From contig NZ_CP015600.1 of assembly GCF_001647715.1 (NCBI RefSeq), forward strand, positions 2,356,001 to 2,420,000: a stretch of 64,000 bases of DNA, written 5' to 3'. Below the pieces are notes generated by a model. It was given only the letters and a program-made list of their open reading frames with translations, was not told the origin of the DNA and did not search any database. Made by a program: the position numbers and the translations under genes. This DNA is from Pseudomonas antarctica. GTDB taxonomy: Bacteria; Pseudomonadota; Gammaproteobacteria; Pseudomonadales; Pseudomonadaceae. Below, one piece after another: positions 44,969-56,222 of the stretch (within the stretch, counting starts at the first letter, position 1; every line of letters begins with the position of its first letter).

Positions 44969-45745
44969 ATGAAGAAACGCACGCTGATTACCGGCCTGGC
45001 CCTGAGCCTGATTGCCTCAAGCCACTTGCTGGCCGCCGAGAAAACCCTGCGCATCGGCATCGAGGCGGCGTACCCACCGTTCGCCTCCAAGACCCAGGAC
45101 GGCAAAATCGTCGGGTTCGACTACGACATCGGCAACGCGTTGTGTGCGCAAATGAAGGTCAAGTGCGTGTGGGTAGAGGGTGAGTTCGACGGTCTGATTC
45201 CTTCCCTCAAAGTGAAGAAAATCGACATGGCCCTGTCGTCCATGACCATCAACGAAGACCGCAAGAAATCGGTGGATTTCACCCACAAGTATTACTTTAC
45301 GTCCTCGCGCCTGGTGATGAAGGACGGTGCAGCCGTGGATGACCAGTACGCCAGCCTCAAGGGCAAGACCATCGGCGTGCAACGCGCCACGACCACCGAC
45401 CGCTACGCCACCGAGGTGTTCGAGCCCAAGGGCATCAACGTCAAGCGCTACAGTAATAACGAAGAAATCTACATGGACCTGGCGTCAGGTCGCCTGGATG
45501 CGATCTTTGCCGACACCATCCCCCTGAGTGACTTCCTGGCGATGCCACGCGGCAAGGGCTACGCCTTTGTCGGCCCCGAACTCAAGGACCCGAAATACGT
45601 GGGCGAGGGCGCCGGGATCGCGGTGCGCAAGGGCAATACGGCATTGGTCAGTGAGTTGAACACGGCCATCGACGGCATCCGTGCCAATGGCGAGTACCAG
45701 AAGATTTCACAGCAGTACTTCAAGTCGGATATCTACGGCGACTGA
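44969..45745 (+). CDS. Periplasmic lysine/arginine/ornithine-type binding protein
   Basis: 258 aa. Sec signal peptide ([23 protein letters not shown]). SBP family 3 signature: [46 protein letters not shown]. It binds a cationic amino acid for an ABC importer not in this window. It is convergent with dauR; in PAO1 a similar binding protein gene (PA3865) adjoins dauR, suggesting arginine or D-arginine as ligand. Confidence 0.88.
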   Translation: MKKRTLITGLALSLIASSHLLAAEKTLRIGIEAAYPPFASKTQDGKIVGFDYDIGNALCAQMKVKCVWVEGEFDGLIPSLKVKKIDMALSSMTINEDRKKSVDFTHKYYFTSSRLVMKDGAAVDDQYASLKGKTIGVQRATTTDRYATEVFEPKGINVKRYSNNEEIYMDLASGRLDAIFADTIPLSDFLAMPRGKGYAFVGPELKDPKYVGEGAGIAVRKGNTALVSELNTAIDGIRANGEYQKISQQYFKSDIYGD

Positions 45746-45762
45746 CTGCGAATACGGCTCTG

Positions 45763-45787
45763 AACACCACCGTTGATCGGTGGTGTT
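45763..45787. terminator. Hairpin between convergent binding-protein gene and dauR
   Basis: Perfect 10-bp stem AACACCACCG / CGGTGGTGTT with a 5-nt loop, 18 nt after the binding-protein stop and 16 nt beyond the dauR stop. Likely a bidirectional stop, although no T run is evident. Confidence 0.6.
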
Positions 45788-45802
45788 GCGAAGATGATCT
45801 GC

Positions 45803-46428
45803 TCAGCCCTTCAATTCCTTGAGGTGCTTGTAGACGGTCGCCCGTCCCATCCCCAGCACATTCGCCACATAGTTCGACGCACTCTTGCCCTTGAACGCGC
45901 CTTCGGCATGCAACGCCAGCACCAGCTCACGTTTATGGTCACGGGTCAGCAGATTCAGGCTCAACTGGCGCTCGCGCATCCACGCATGCAAGAAGGTGTT
46001 GATCCGTTCCTGCCAGTCATCGCGAAACAATGAGTCCGGTTGCGGGATCAGCTTGCTCGGCGACAGGAACAGGTCCAGTGCCGCCTTGGCATTTTCGAAC
46101 AGCGAGATATTCAGGTTGATGCACAGCACCGCCAACCGGCGACCTTTGTGGTCGTGGAGCACGGTGCTCAGGCTGCGAATTTTCTGGCCGTCCCAATTGA
46201 GCTTTTCGTACGGACCGATATTCACTTCGCGGATGTCATCGCTGAGCATGTCCTCCAGCGCCGAGTCGTCGCCGATGGCCCGTTTCGACAGGTTATTGGC
46301 GATGTAGTCGACTTTTTGCGTGCGCAAATCATGCAGCACCACTTCGGCGTGGGGGAAGAACAACGTGGCGATCGCATCGGCAATCGCCCGGAAGTTCTGG
46401 ACAACCTTTTCGTGTTCAGCGGTGTTCA

Positions 46429-46429
<1 letters not shown>
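45803..46429 (-). CDS. dauR: D-arginine utilisation repressor DauR (YheO-type)
   Basis: 208 aa. N-terminal YheO-type PAS-like domain (FPHAEVVLHDLRTQKVDYIANNLSKRAIGDDSALEDML) and a C-terminal HTH (KGKSASNYVANVLGMGRATVYKHLKEL). Represses dauBAR in P. aeruginosa, with the effector D- or L-arginine. The ATG at 46429 overlaps the last base of the dauA stop (TGATG). Gene order dauB-dauA-dauR agrees with PAO1. Confidence 0.88.
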
Positions 46430-47583
<1,154 letters not shown>

Positions 47584-48531
47584 TTAGCGCTGGATTTGAT
47601 ACAACGCATTGGCCAGTGCGACGTCTTCCAGGCCCAACCCGATCGAGCGGAAAAACACACTGCGGTCGTAGTTCGGGCGCTGCGCCATGTCGCTGAGCAA
47701 TTCGGGCAGGTCACCGACGACGGCACGCTTGTCCCACCCATGTTGTTCGCCGGCGATCAGCATTTCGCCGGCCGCGCCCGGGGTGGTCTGGCGGTAGTCG
47801 CAGAACACCTGCATGTCGTTGAGGCAGTGCGGCGGTACTTCATGGGCGCGTGGGGCGTTGGTGCTGATGGAGGTAATCAGCGCCGGTTTGCTCAGGCGCG
47901 AGGGGTCCATCACCGGGCCTGCCGACGAGGTGCAGAGCAGAATCACGTCCGCGTCTTCCAGCGCGGCCTCGCAGGTGCTGGCGACGGTCAGGCGTGGGTC
48001 CAGGCCGGTGAGATGGGCCAGGGTATCGGCGCTGGCGCGGCGCAAGCGCGGTGAATACAGGCTGATGTGCTGCCAGTCGCGCAGGTTCTGCACATAGCGC
48101 AGGTGCGCCTGGGCGACCTTGCCACTGCCGATAATCGCCAGGCGTCGGGCTGCCGCGGGCGCCAGGGCGTCCACCGCCAATGCGGTCGTGGCGGCCGTGC
48201 GTTCGGTGGTCAGCTCGGCCGCATCACACAGCAACAGCGGCTGGCCGGTGTGCATCGACATCAACAATGTCCATGCCGTCACCAGTGGCCCTTGGTCGCG
48301 CACGATGTAGGGCGACGTCTTGACCCCGTACACCCCGTCTTCGGCCAGCACACCCAAATAGTTGATGAAATCGCCGGCCCCTCGTGGGAACTCCACGCAT
48401 TGCTGCGCCGGCTGCACCGCCTGCCCGGCGGCCAGGTCGCGGAACAGCTTGCGCAGCACCCGGGGCACGTCCACCTTGGCGAGTAGTTCGCGCGCTTGGG
48501 CTTGGTCAATCACTTGAGGCGTGCTGGACAT
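47584..48531 (-). CDS. dauB: NAD(P)H-dependent L-arginine dehydrogenase, ornithine cyclodeaminase/mu-crystallin family
   Basis: 315 aa. Rossmann motif LAIIGSGKVAQAHLRYV at about 130, and substrate residues in GVKTSPYIVRDQGPLVTAWTLLM, typical of the OCD/mu-crystallin family. It aminates 2-ketoarginine to L-arginine. GGAG lies 6 nt before the ATG. First gene of dauBAR. No other arginine catabolic genes lie beside it. Confidence 0.88.
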   Translation of the reverse strand: MSSTPQVIDQAQARELLAKVDVPRVLRKLFRDLAAGQAVQPAQQCVEFPRGAGDFINYLGVLAEDGVYGVKTSPYIVRDQGPLVTAWTLLMSMHTGQPLLLCDAAELTTERTAATTALAVDALAPAAARRLAIIGSGKVAQAHLRYVQNLRDWQHISLYSPRLRRASADTLAHLTGLDPRLTVASTCEAALEDADVILLCTSSAGPVMDPSRLSKPALITSISTNAPRAHEVPPHCLNDMQVFCDYRQTTPGAAGEMLIAGEQHGWDKRAVVGDLPELLSDMAQRPNYDRSVFFRSIGLGLEDVALANALYQIQR

Positions 48532-48621
48532 GGCTATCTCCGCAGATAAACTAATTTGTCCATTATGGACTTTTAGTTCTGGCGAGCAATATCCAGGCGA
48601 AAAAAAGCTGGCGGCTGAGGG

Positions 48622-49968
48622 CTATTTCGCAAGCCACACGCTGACACACAACCCGCGCTGCTCCTCAGCGTCGGTAAATGACAGTTGCACCTGCGCCCCG
48701 GTGCGATCGGTGATCGCCTTGACGATCGATAAACCCAAGCCGGAACCGGCCTCGTCGGTGCCCAGGCTGCGATAGAACGGGTCAAACACCCGCGCCTGTT
48801 CCTCGACTGAAATACCGGGCCCCGAGTCTTTGATTTGCAGTTGAATGGTGTCAGCCATCACCGCCACCGACAGGTCAATACGCCCACCCGGCGGGGTGTA
48901 GCGAATGGCGTTATCCACCAGGTTTTTCACCAGCGTGAACAGGTCCATCGCGTTGAACATCACCTGCACGTCCTGAGTGCTTTCAACACCGATATCGATC
49001 TGTTTGTGCTCGGCCAACGGCAATAGGTCTTCCAGCACCTGGCGATACACGGCATGCACCGACAGCGGCGTTTGTACGCGCTCCGACGCCGACTGCGCCG
49101 CCGCCAGGCTCAGCAGTTGATCGATCAATGTGCGGCCGCGTTGAATGCCGCGTGACAGCGGCTCAAAACGCTCCCGGCTCATGGGCGACAGGTCAGTGGC
49201 GGCCAGCCGGTCGGCTTGCAGGGCCAGGGCGGTCATCGGCGAGCGCAGTTCGTGAGCGGCATCGGCGACAAAGCGCCGCTGGCTGTCCATCGACTGCTCA
49301 ACGCGGGCCAGCAAACGATTGATCGCCACCACAAACGGGCGCACCTCGCTGGGCAGGTGTTGTTCTTCAATGGGGTGCAGTTCCTGCTCGGCGCGCTGGT
49401 CGATCTCGGCGGCGAGCACACCAATCGGGCGAAACAACTTGCGCACCAGATCGCCAACCACCAACAGCAGCACCGGAAACAAGATCAGGAACGGCAACAA
49501 ACTGCGCCAGGCGCTTTCGCGGGCGTCCTTGTCGCGGGCATCGGATTCCTGGGCCACGGCAATGCGTTCGCCACGTGCCGTGGTGTGCACCAGCACGCGA
49601 AAGTTTTCACCGGTCACCTCAACGGTGGACAGCCCGTCAGCGAGGTCTGTGGGGAAGGGCAAGGGCAAGGCTTCATCGTTGGTGCCCGTGGCGCGCCGGC
49701 CGTCACCCAGGTGTTGAATGATCACCCGGGATTCCTCGTCATCGCCATCAATGGCCGGGCCTTGTGGGTAGTGCAGGGTCATCTGCTGGCGGTCATACAG
49801 CATCGCGACCTGGCGTAAGGTGTCGTCCTGCTGTTCGTGGGTTTCGTCGAAGGCCGAGACAAAGGTAAACACGCTGGCCACCAGCGCCACCAGCAAAATG
49901 GCCAGGGACAGGGTGACCGACAGCCGCAGTTGGACCGATTCACTCAAACGCTTTTTGAAACCATCCAT
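48622..49968 (-). CDS. Sensor histidine kinase (QseC/PmrB type)
   Basis: 448 aa. Membrane helix at about 17-40, a periplasmic domain to about 155, second helix (LLPFLILFPVLLLVVGDLV), HisKA with the His in VADAAHELRSPMTALALQA, HATPase (NLVDNAIRYTPPGG; IKDSGPGISVEEQARVFDPFYRS; GSGLGLSIVKAI). It overlaps the regulator gene by 25 nt. Signal unknown. Confidence 0.92.
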   Translation of the reverse strand: MDGFKKRLSESVQLRLSVTLSLAILLVALVASVFTFVSAFDETHEQQDDTLRQVAMLYDRQQMTLHYPQGPAIDGDDEESRVIIQHLGDGRRATGTNDEALPLPFPTDLADGLSTVEVTGENFRVLVHTTARGERIAVAQESDARDKDARESAWRSLLPFLILFPVLLLVVGDLVRKLFRPIGVLAAEIDQRAEQELHPIEEQHLPSEVRPFVVAINRLLARVEQSMDSQRRFVADAAHELRSPMTALALQADRLAATDLSPMSRERFEPLSRGIQRGRTLIDQLLSLAAAQSASERVQTPLSVHAVYRQVLEDLLPLAEHKQIDIGVESTQDVQVMFNAMDLFTLVKNLVDNAIRYTPPGGRIDLSVAVMADTIQLQIKDSGPGISVEEQARVFDPFYRSLGTDEAGSGLGLSIVKAITDRTGAQVQLSFTDAEEQRGLCVSVWLAK

Positions 49969-50609
49969 CCCATGCCCCTGACATTCTTGATGACATGACT
50001 GCCCAACTTGCGCCGCAAGGCGTGAATCAGGAATTCGATGGCGTTGCTTTCGACCTCATTGCCCCAGCCATACAGACGGTCTTCCAACTCACTGCGCGAG
50101 AGGATTGCTCCTGGGCGAATCAGCAGGGCTTGCAGCAGCGCAAATTCGCGACTGGAAAGGGCGACGTTGCGATGCGCGTCGGTGCTGGCTTGCTTGGTGA
50201 GCAGGTCCAGCGACACGCTGCCATTGTCCAGAAACGGCAGAGCGTTCCCGCCTTTGCGGCGCAACACCGCACGGATACGCGCGAGCAATTCCGAGATGTC
50301 GAACGGTTTGAGCAGATAGTCATCGGCGCCACTGTCGAGGCCGCGCAGGCGGTCATCGAGACTGTCACGGGCGGTAATGATCAGCAGCGGCACTGGGTTG
50401 TTGCGCCCACGGATGCTGTCCAGCACATCGAGGCCGTCCTTGCCGGGCAGGCCCAGGTCCAGCAGCACCAGGTCGTAAGGTTGGGTGTCGAGTGCGGCGA
50501 GGCCGGTGAGGCCGTTCTTGACCCAGTCGGCGGCATAGCTCGCATCGCTGAGCGCGCGTTGGATGGCATCGCCAATCATCGGGTCGTCTTCGACCAGCAG
50601 TATCCGCAT
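49944..50609 (-). CDS. OmpR-family response regulator (QseB-like)
   Basis: 221 aa. Receiver with acidic residues ED at 8-9, phospho-Asp in LVLLDLGLPGKDGLDVL and Lys in DDYLLKPFDISELL; C-terminal winged helix (LSSREFALLQALLIRPGAILSRSELEDRLYG...EFLIHALRRKLG). Partner of the kinase that starts within it. Follows a lipoprotein gene and a COG4705-type membrane gene on the same strand, so those are likely coexpressed. Confidence 0.92.
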   Translation of the reverse strand: MRILLVEDDPMIGDAIQRALSDASYAADWVKNGLTGLAALDTQPYDLVLLDLGLPGKDGLDVLDSIRGRNNPVPLLIITARDSLDDRLRGLDSGADDYLLKPFDISELLARIRAVLRRKGGNALPFLDNGSVSLDLLTKQASTDAHRNVALSSREFALLQALLIRPGAILSRSELEDRLYGWGNEVESNAIEFLIHALRRKLGSHVIKNVRGMGWMVSKSV

Positions 50610-50680
50610 GTCGCCTCCGCAGCAAAAGCAAACGCGGTGAAAGGATCACCGCGTCTGTATTGAAGCATGATTGTCTGATG

Positions 50681-51109
50681 TCAGCCTTTCATCGCATCGA
50701 AGGTCTTGAGCAAGTCCTCCATCGAGGCGGTGCAGTCGGCCTGGTTCGGGTTGCCATCACGCAGGGCTGAAAGCGCACGGTCGATGGCTTTGTCCAGCAC
50801 GTGCCAGTCGTTCGCGGCCCGAGGTTTGATCCCGGCCTCGGCGGCATCCCAGCTGGTTTCCAGGTCTTTGATGCGGGCTTTGGCACCCGCCAGGTCGTGC
50901 TTGGCGACGAGCGCCGACACGTCCGCCGCGATGGCGCGGAATTCGGACAGGTCGCCCAGTTTTGACGCATGGGGTTGGCTGCTCGTGACGGTGGAGCCGC
51001 CGGCGGTGTCTTGGGGTTTGTCGGCAGGTTTGGAGCAGCCGGTGGCAATGCCCAGCATAAAGATCGCTGAAACAATGGCGGCGTGGCGGATCATGTTTTG
51101 AACGCGCAT
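50681..51109 (-). CDS. Hypothetical lipoprotein
   Basis: 142 aa. Signal peptide with lipobox IATGC near residue 25, a Ser/Thr-rich linker, then a helical domain ([55 protein letters not shown]). AGGA is 7 nt before the ATG. Lies between the membrane-protein gene and the two-component genes, so it may be an accessory to that sensor. No characterised relative is known to me. Confidence 0.7.
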   Translation of the reverse strand: MRVQNMIRHAAIVSAIFMLGIATGCSKPADKPQDTAGGSTVTSSQPHASKLGDLSEFRAIAADVSALVAKHDLAGAKARIKDLETSWDAAEAGIKPRAANDWHVLDKAIDRALSALRDGNPNQADCTASMEDLLKTFDAMKG

Positions 51110-51132
51110 GAGGGTTTCCTAGAGGTGAGTCG

Positions 51133-51897
51133 TTATTGGGGGATGACTTTGCGGTTGCTGACACTGATTTGCGCGACGGCCACCAGCAGGACAATGACGC
51201 AGAGGAACAGCGCGCTGGTCCAACTGGCGCCCATGCCCAGGCCGCCATAGGTCTTGGCTTGGGTCAGCAGGTCGCCGAGGGAGGCGCCGAAAGGTCGGGT
51301 GAGGATGTAGGCGACCCAGAAGGTCAGCACGCTGTTGACGCCCACGCGCCAGGCCACCATGGCCACGGCGATCAAACCGGCGAAAATCACCGCGCCGAGC
51401 GTGAAGCCCAGGCCCAGCGCTTCGGTGGCCAGGTCACCGGCAGCGGTGCCCAGGGCAAACGTGCAGAGCACCGTCGTCCAGTAAAACCACTCACGCCGTG
51501 GCGTGACGATGTCGCGGATCGACAGGCTGCGCTCGGTGCGATACCAAACCACAAAGTTAAGCGCGAGCAGGCCCGCAAAAATCGCTGTGCTGAGGTACAG
51601 GCTGACGTCGAGTTTATCGGTGAGGATATCGGTGATCTGTGTGCCGACGATGCTCACCAGCACCACGGTGAGCCAGTAAATCCAGGGTGTGTAGGCTTTG
51701 GTGCGCATCTGCCCGAACAGCGCGACGGCCAACAGCGCAGCCATGCCGAGGCTGGTCCAGCCAGCGCCGAAGCCGGCATTGACGGCGAGGTAATCCGCGC
51801 CGGTTTCGCCCACGGTCGTGGACAATATCTTGATCACCCAGAATGACAGCGTCACCTCGGGTACTTTATTCAGCCAACGGGCTGCTGTGGCATTCAT
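51133..51897 (-). CDS. COG4705-type multi-pass membrane protein
   Basis: 254 aa with about eight helices in two similar halves: FWVIKILSTTVGETGADYLA and FYWTTVLCTFALGTAAGDLA, then a third related FWVAYILTRPFGASLGDLL. The repeated GExxAD/GTxxGD pattern suggests an internally repeated transporter-like fold; substrate unknown. First gene of a four-gene minus-strand unit ending in the kinase. Confidence 0.75.
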   Translation of the reverse strand: MNATAARWLNKVPEVTLSFWVIKILSTTVGETGADYLAVNAGFGAGWTSLGMAALLAVALFGQMRTKAYTPWIYWLTVVLVSIVGTQITDILTDKLDVSLYLSTAIFAGLLALNFVVWYRTERSLSIRDIVTPRREWFYWTTVLCTFALGTAAGDLATEALGLGFTLGAVIFAGLIAVAMVAWRVGVNSVLTFWVAYILTRPFGASLGDLLTQAKTYGGLGMGASWTSALFLCVIVLLVAVAQISVSNRKVIPQ

Positions 51898-51957
51898 GGG
51901 GTTACCTCTCCTTGACTGCGCGGTGGTGGGCGCAGGGGAGAAGGTAGGCCCCGAAAC

Positions 51958-53025
51958 TTAGCTGAGACTGAGGGGCGAAGCTTTTTTCAACACATGGGCC
52001 ATACCGAGCGTGGTGAGGTGAACCCCGCTGCCGATGGGAGGCGCTTGCAGGCCTGAACTGCGCACCAGAATGGCGGGGCCTGGCTCGGCGTCATCGGGTT
52101 GCAACACCACAGTCAGCGTGCACGTATTGCCGCCGAACTCGCGTTCGGTCACCACCCCTCGACAGCCGGAAACGTCGGTGGTACTCAACTGCAATTGCTC
52201 CGGTCGCAGCATGATTCGCGCCGTGGTGGAGTGGGTCTTGCTGTCGACCTGCACGCGCCCCAGGCCGCAATGCGCCCAGCCCGCTTCGATCCTGGCGGGC
52301 ATGACCACGGCCTCGCCGAGAAACAATGCGGTCTGCTCATCGACGGGGTACTGGTACAGGTCCATCGGGTGACCGGACTGCACCAGGCGACCCTGGCGCA
52401 TCACCGCCAACTGATCGGCGAACGACAGCGCCTCGCTTTGATCGTGAGTCACCAGAATCGTGGTAATGCCCGCGTCGCTCAGCAGCCGCGCGACCATCTT
52501 GCGCATGGCCGAGCGCAAGCCGGTGTCCAGCGCGGAAAACGGTTCATCGAGCAACATCAGCCGTGGTTGTTGCGCCAAGGCCCGGGCCAGCGCCACCCGT
52601 TGCTGCTGGCCGCCGGAGAGTTCATGGGGCCAACGCCCGGCCATGCTGGCGTCGAGGGCTACGCTGTCCATCAGTTCGGCGATACGCGTGTGGCGAGCCT
52701 CGCCCTTGGTGGCCAGGCCGAAGCCGATATTGTCGGCCACGGTCATGTGCGGGAACAGCGCGCCGTCCTGCGGCACATACCCGATCTGGCGCTGGTGGGC
52801 GGGCACGGCGTGAGTGGCGTCGACCAATGTCTGGCCGTTCAGCGTGAGGCTGCCGGTGTCGGGGAATTCAAAGCCTGCAATCATGCGCAGCAAAGTGGTC
52901 TTGCCGGAGCCCGAAGGCCCGACGATCACCGTGCGGCTCCCCGTGGGCACCGATAAGGTGACGTCTGCCAGGGCGCGCTGGGTGCCGAAAGATTTGCAGA
53001 TGGCGTGGAGTTCGAGGGCGTTCAT
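51958..53025 (-). CDS. fbpC: Fe(III) ABC transporter ATPase (FbpC type)
   Basis: 355 aa. Walker [18 protein letters not shown], signature [18 protein letters not shown], Walker [14 protein letters not shown] and the H loop [16 protein letters not shown]-terminal TOBE-like domain begins near residue 240. Energises import of ferric iron through the adjacent permease. ATGA overlap with the permease gene. Confidence 0.88.
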   Translation of the reverse strand: MNALELHAICKSFGTQRALADVTLSVPTGSRTVIVGPSGSGKTTLLRMIAGFEFPDTGSLTLNGQTLVDATHAVPAHQRQIGYVPQDGALFPHMTVADNIGFGLATKGEARHTRIAELMDSVALDASMAGRWPHELSGGQQQRVALARALAQQPRLMLLDEPFSALDTGLRSAMRKMVARLLSDAGITTILVTHDQSEALSFADQLAVMRQGRLVQSGHPMDLYQYPVDEQTALFLGEAVVMPARIEAGWAHCGLGRVQVDSKTHSTTARIMLRPEQLQLSTTDVSGCRGVVTEREFGGNTCTLTVVLQPDDAEPGPAILVRSSGLQAPPIGSGVHLTTLGMAHVLKKASPLSLS

Positions 53026-54623
53026 CGGCCTGCCGTGCGTTTGGATTGATGGTAGAGAAGGCCGGTCAACGGCAGTGACAACAGGATCATGATCAGCGCG
53101 TAAGGCGCGGCGGCGGCGTAGTCGATCTCGCTGGTCATCGCCCAGAAGCCGGTCGCCAGGGTGCGGGTGCCGTTGGGCGCCAGCAACAGGGTGGCGGTCA
53201 GTTCATTGGTGATCGCCAGGAACACCAGCGCCGCCCCCGCAGCGGCGGCCGGTGCGGCCAGGCGCAGGGTGATCAGCCATAACGCGCGGCCCGGCGAGCG
53301 ACCGAGGCTGCGGGCCATGTTTTCCAGCTCCACCGGGGCCTGGGCGATACCCGCGCGCAAACTCACCAGCGCGCGTGGCAAGAACATCAGCAGGTAGGCG
53401 AGCAGCACGGTAATCGTGGTCTGGTAAATCGGCCGGGCGAAGTGGATGGTCACCGTGACCAGTGCCAGCGCGACTACGATCCCGGGCAACGAGCTGGTGA
53501 TGTAGTTGCAGCTTTCCAGGATGCGCTGCAAGCGCCCCGGCGCCCGAATCGACAGCCAGGCAATCGGCACCGCCGCGCAGGTGGTCAATACCGCACCGGC
53601 TATCCCCAGCAGCACGGTTTGCTCCAGCGCCGGCAACAGTTCGCTGAACTGCCAGACCTCACGGCCACCGGCGATCAACCACTTGCCCAAGGTGATCAGT
53701 GGGATACCCAGGGCCAGTGCACAGGTCATGCCTTGCAAGCCGAGGGCGAGCAGGGTGGTGCGGGTGCTCAGGGTCACGATGCGCTGGTCCCGGGCGCTGC
53801 CGGAGCCGACCCGCGCATAGCGGGCATGGCCGCGTGCAGCGGACTCCGCGCTCAGCATCGCCAGGCAGCACAGCGCCAACACGGCCGCCAGCATATTGGC
53901 TGCCGGGCCATTAAAGGTGGATTTGAACTGATCGAAGATCGCAGTGGTGAACGTGTCAAAGCGAATCATCGCGTACAGGCCGTATTCGGCCAGCAGGTGC
54001 AGGCCCACCAACAGGGCACCGCCGCAGATTGCCAGGCGTAACTGCGGCAATACCACCCGCACAAACACGGCCCAGGGCTTGAGGCCCAGGGACTCGGCCA
54101 CGTCTTCAATGGCCGGGTCAAGCCGGCGCAAGGTCGCCGCCACCGGCAAGTATAGAAACGGGAAGTAGGCAATCACCGACACCAGCACACCGGCCGGCAA
54201 GCCATGAATCGACGGCACCAGGCTGACCCAGGCGTAACTGTGCACGAATGCCGGCACCGCCAGCGGCGCCACCGCCAACAGTGACCACACGCGTCGCCCC
54301 GGCAGGTTGGTGCGTTCGGTCAGCCAGGCCAGCGCAATGCCCAGCACCACGCACAACGGCAGGGTGAACACCACCAACAGCACGGTGTTGAACAACAATT
54401 CGCCGACGCGCGGGCGCCACACCAGCGCCTCAATTTGCGCCCAGCCGATTTGCCACGACACGCCGATTACAAACGCAATCGGCAACAGCGCCATCAGCGA
54501 AACCAATACTGACAAACTGGTGACCCACGTGCCCCCACGGCCTCTGAACAGGCCTTGGGTGCGTCGTTGTGGTGGCGCAGGTATCGCGTGGGCGATACCT
54601 GGCACTGGGGCTTGAGGCAACAA
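53022..54623 (-). CDS. fbpB: Fe(III) ABC transporter permease (FbpB type)
   Basis: 533 aa, two fused permease halves with about 12 helices. The two EAA-like loops are seen in [29 protein letters not shown] and [37 protein letters not shown]. The frame starts at a TTG immediately after the binding-protein stop; a weaker internal start cannot be excluded. Same operon as the ATPase and binding protein. Confidence 0.87.
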   Translation of the reverse strand: MLPQAPVPGIAHAIPAPPQRRTQGLFRGRGGTWVTSLSVLVSLMALLPIAFVIGVSWQIGWAQIEALVWRPRVGELLFNTVLLVVFTLPLCVVLGIALAWLTERTNLPGRRVWSLLAVAPLAVPAFVHSYAWVSLVPSIHGLPAGVLVSVIAYFPFLYLPVAATLRRLDPAIEDVAESLGLKPWAVFVRVVLPQLRLAICGGALLVGLHLLAEYGLYAMIRFDTFTTAIFDQFKSTFNGPAANMLAAVLALCCLAMLSAESAARGHARYARVGSGSARDQRIVTLSTRTTLLALGLQGMTCALALGIPLITLGKWLIAGGREVWQFSELLPALEQTVLLGIAGAVLTTCAAVPIAWLSIRAPGRLQRILESCNYITSSLPGIVVALALVTVTIHFARPIYQTTITVLLAYLLMFLPRALVSLRAGIAQAPVELENMARSLGRSPGRALWLITLRLAAPAAAAGAALVFLAITNELTATLLLAPNGTRTLATGFWAMTSEIDYAAAAPYALIMILLSLPLTGLLYHQSKRTAGR

Positions 54624-55637
54624 TCAGAGCAGTCCGGCCTGGGTCATCAGCTCGACAGCCTTTTTGCTGTTGAGCTTGGACGCGTCAACCTTCGGTGCGT
54701 CCAGTTGCGCCAACGGCACCAGCTTGGGGTTCGATTGGGCGTTCTGGCCCACGGCGTACTCGAAGGCGTTGCCGTCTTTCAAGATCGCTTGGCCGTCTTT
54801 GCCGGTAATCCACTTCAAGAAGGCTTGGGCCTCGTCTTTATGTTTGCTGGAGGCCAAAACACCGCCACCGGAAATGCTCACAAAAGCGCCCGGGTCCTGG
54901 TGCTTGAAGTAGTGCAATTGGGTGTCCTTGCTGTTTTCGCCGGTCTTGGATTGGTCGACGAAACTGTAGTAGTGGTAAATCACGCCGCTGTCGACCTGGC
55001 CTGCGTTGACGGCCTTGAGCACCGCGCTGTTACCCCGGTAAATGCTCGCATTGGTTTTCATCGCCTTGAGCCAGTCGAGGGTGGCGGCTTCGCCCTTCAA
55101 TTCCAGCACAGCGGCAACGATGGCCTGGAAGTCGGCACCGGCCGGGGAGGCGGCCCAGCGGCCTTTCCAGCTTGGCGAGGCAAGGTCCAGCAGGGATTTC
55201 GGCAGGTCGGCTTCTTTCAATTTGCTTGGGTTGTACACAAACACCGTCGAGCGTGCAGCAATGCCCAGCCACTTGCCGTGGGCCGGGCGGTAGGCGGCGT
55301 CCACTTGTTCCAGGGTGGCTGGCGCCACCGGCGCGAACAGCCCGGCGTTGTCCACCAGCACCATGGCCGGGGAGTTCTCGGTGAGGAACACGTCAGCCGG
55401 GGAGGCCGCGCCTTCCTGCACGATCTGGTTGCCCATCTCGGTGTCGTCGCCGTTGCGTATGGTCACCGGAATCCCGGTTTCCTGGGTGAACCCTTCAACC
55501 CAGGCCTTGGTGAGGCTTTCGTGCTGGGCGTTGTACACCACGATGCCCACGGAGTCGGCGGCATACACAGACCCGGCGCCGAGCAGTGCGGTGGCGAGCA
55601 GGGCTTTAGTGAAGAAAGAAGGTAGACGGGAAGCCAT
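54624..55637 (-). CDS. fbpA: Periplasmic Fe(III)-binding protein (FbpA/HitA type)
   Basis: 337 aa. Sec signal peptide ending AGSVYAA. The tandem Tyr pair in VIYHYYSFVDQ matches the ferric-iron ligands of FbpA; an extra ligand lies near NAQHESL. It captures Fe3+ in the periplasm for FbpBC. First gene of the operon, with a weak Fur-box-like match upstream. Confidence 0.88.
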   Translation of the reverse strand: MASRLPSFFTKALLATALLGAGSVYAADSVGIVVYNAQHESLTKAWVEGFTQETGIPVTIRNGDDTEMGNQIVQEGAASPADVFLTENSPAMVLVDNAGLFAPVAPATLEQVDAAYRPAHGKWLGIAARSTVFVYNPSKLKEADLPKSLLDLASPSWKGRWAASPAGADFQAIVAAVLELKGEAATLDWLKAMKTNASIYRGNSAVLKAVNAGQVDSGVIYHYYSFVDQSKTGENSKDTQLHYFKHQDPGAFVSISGGGVLASSKHKDEAQAFLKWITGKDGQAILKDGNAFEYAVGQNAQSNPKLVPLAQLDAPKVDASKLNSKKAVELMTQAGLL

Positions 55638-55702
55638 ACGCTGAACGCTCCGGTTTTTATGAATGCACGGGAAACCCGTGAGAGGTCGATTGAGACTGGA
55701 CC

Positions 55703-55718
55703 AATAGGAATCATTTGC
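55703..55718 (-). promoter_or_regulatory. Weak Fur-box-like site upstream of fbpA
   Basis: Minus-strand GCAAATGATTCCTATT matches 11 of 16 positions of GATAATGATTATCATT. It lies about 70 nt before the start of fbpA. An iron transporter would be expected to be Fur-regulated, but the match is partial. Confidence 0.35.
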
Positions 55719-55815
55719 ATGTTTGCGCGCGGCGAATGTAGAGCCAGAAATGAGAAAAATACGTCAAATAAACGGTAAATAAACGTGATGAGCGTTATCA
55801 AATGACGCAAATCAA

Positions 55816-55906
55816 CTGTGGGAGCTGGCTTACCTGCGATGGCGGCGGTTCAGTTGGCGGATTTTTCACTGATGTATCGCTATCGCAGGCAAGCCAGCTC
55901 CCACAG
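55816..55906. repeat. REPIN (two inverted REP sequences)
   Basis: CTGTGGGAGCTGGCTTACCT at 55816 and its near-inverse AGGCAAGCCAGCTCCCACAG ending at 55906 flank a ~50-nt spacer. This is the paired arrangement of Pseudomonas REPINs; the single palindrome at 33829 shares the core. Confidence 0.85.
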
Positions 55907-55919
55907 GGTTTAACTGAGT

Positions 55920-56222
55920 TTAGGCGGGAAGATGCGCGGGGTTCAGGCACTCGATGGAGCGATCCACGGTGGTCTTGGCAAGCTCCAGCAAATGCCACAC
56001 CGCCAGAATCTTCGCCCGCTCGGGACTCGTCAGCAGTTCACTGCAATTGAGCGCCGTGGCAGACGCGCTGTCGAGCACACTGGCGGTGTAGAGCAGGGCA
56101 TCTTCGAAGCTCAGGTCTTCGATTTGAACACCTTGGGTGGGCAGGTAATGGTCGATGGCGCGATTGAAGGCGGCGCGGTCTTTGGTTGAACTGCGGGGAG
56201 GATCGGGGACAACTTTTTTCAT
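55920..56222 (-). CDS. DUF6124/DUF3077-like small protein
   Basis: 100 aa, starts MKKVVPDPPRSS and contains FEDALLYTASVLDSASATALNCSELLTSPERAKILAVWHLLELAKTTVDRSIE. Similar small proteins occur in many copies in Pseudomonas genomes, function unknown. It has no membrane span. Upstream lies an unusual structured repeat region (56235-56410), which may be part of the same unit. Confidence 0.7.
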   Translation of the reverse strand: MKKVVPDPPRSSTKDRAAFNRAIDHYLPTQGVQIEDLSFEDALLYTASVLDSASATALNCSELLTSPERAKILAVWHLLELAKTTVDRSIECLNPAHLPA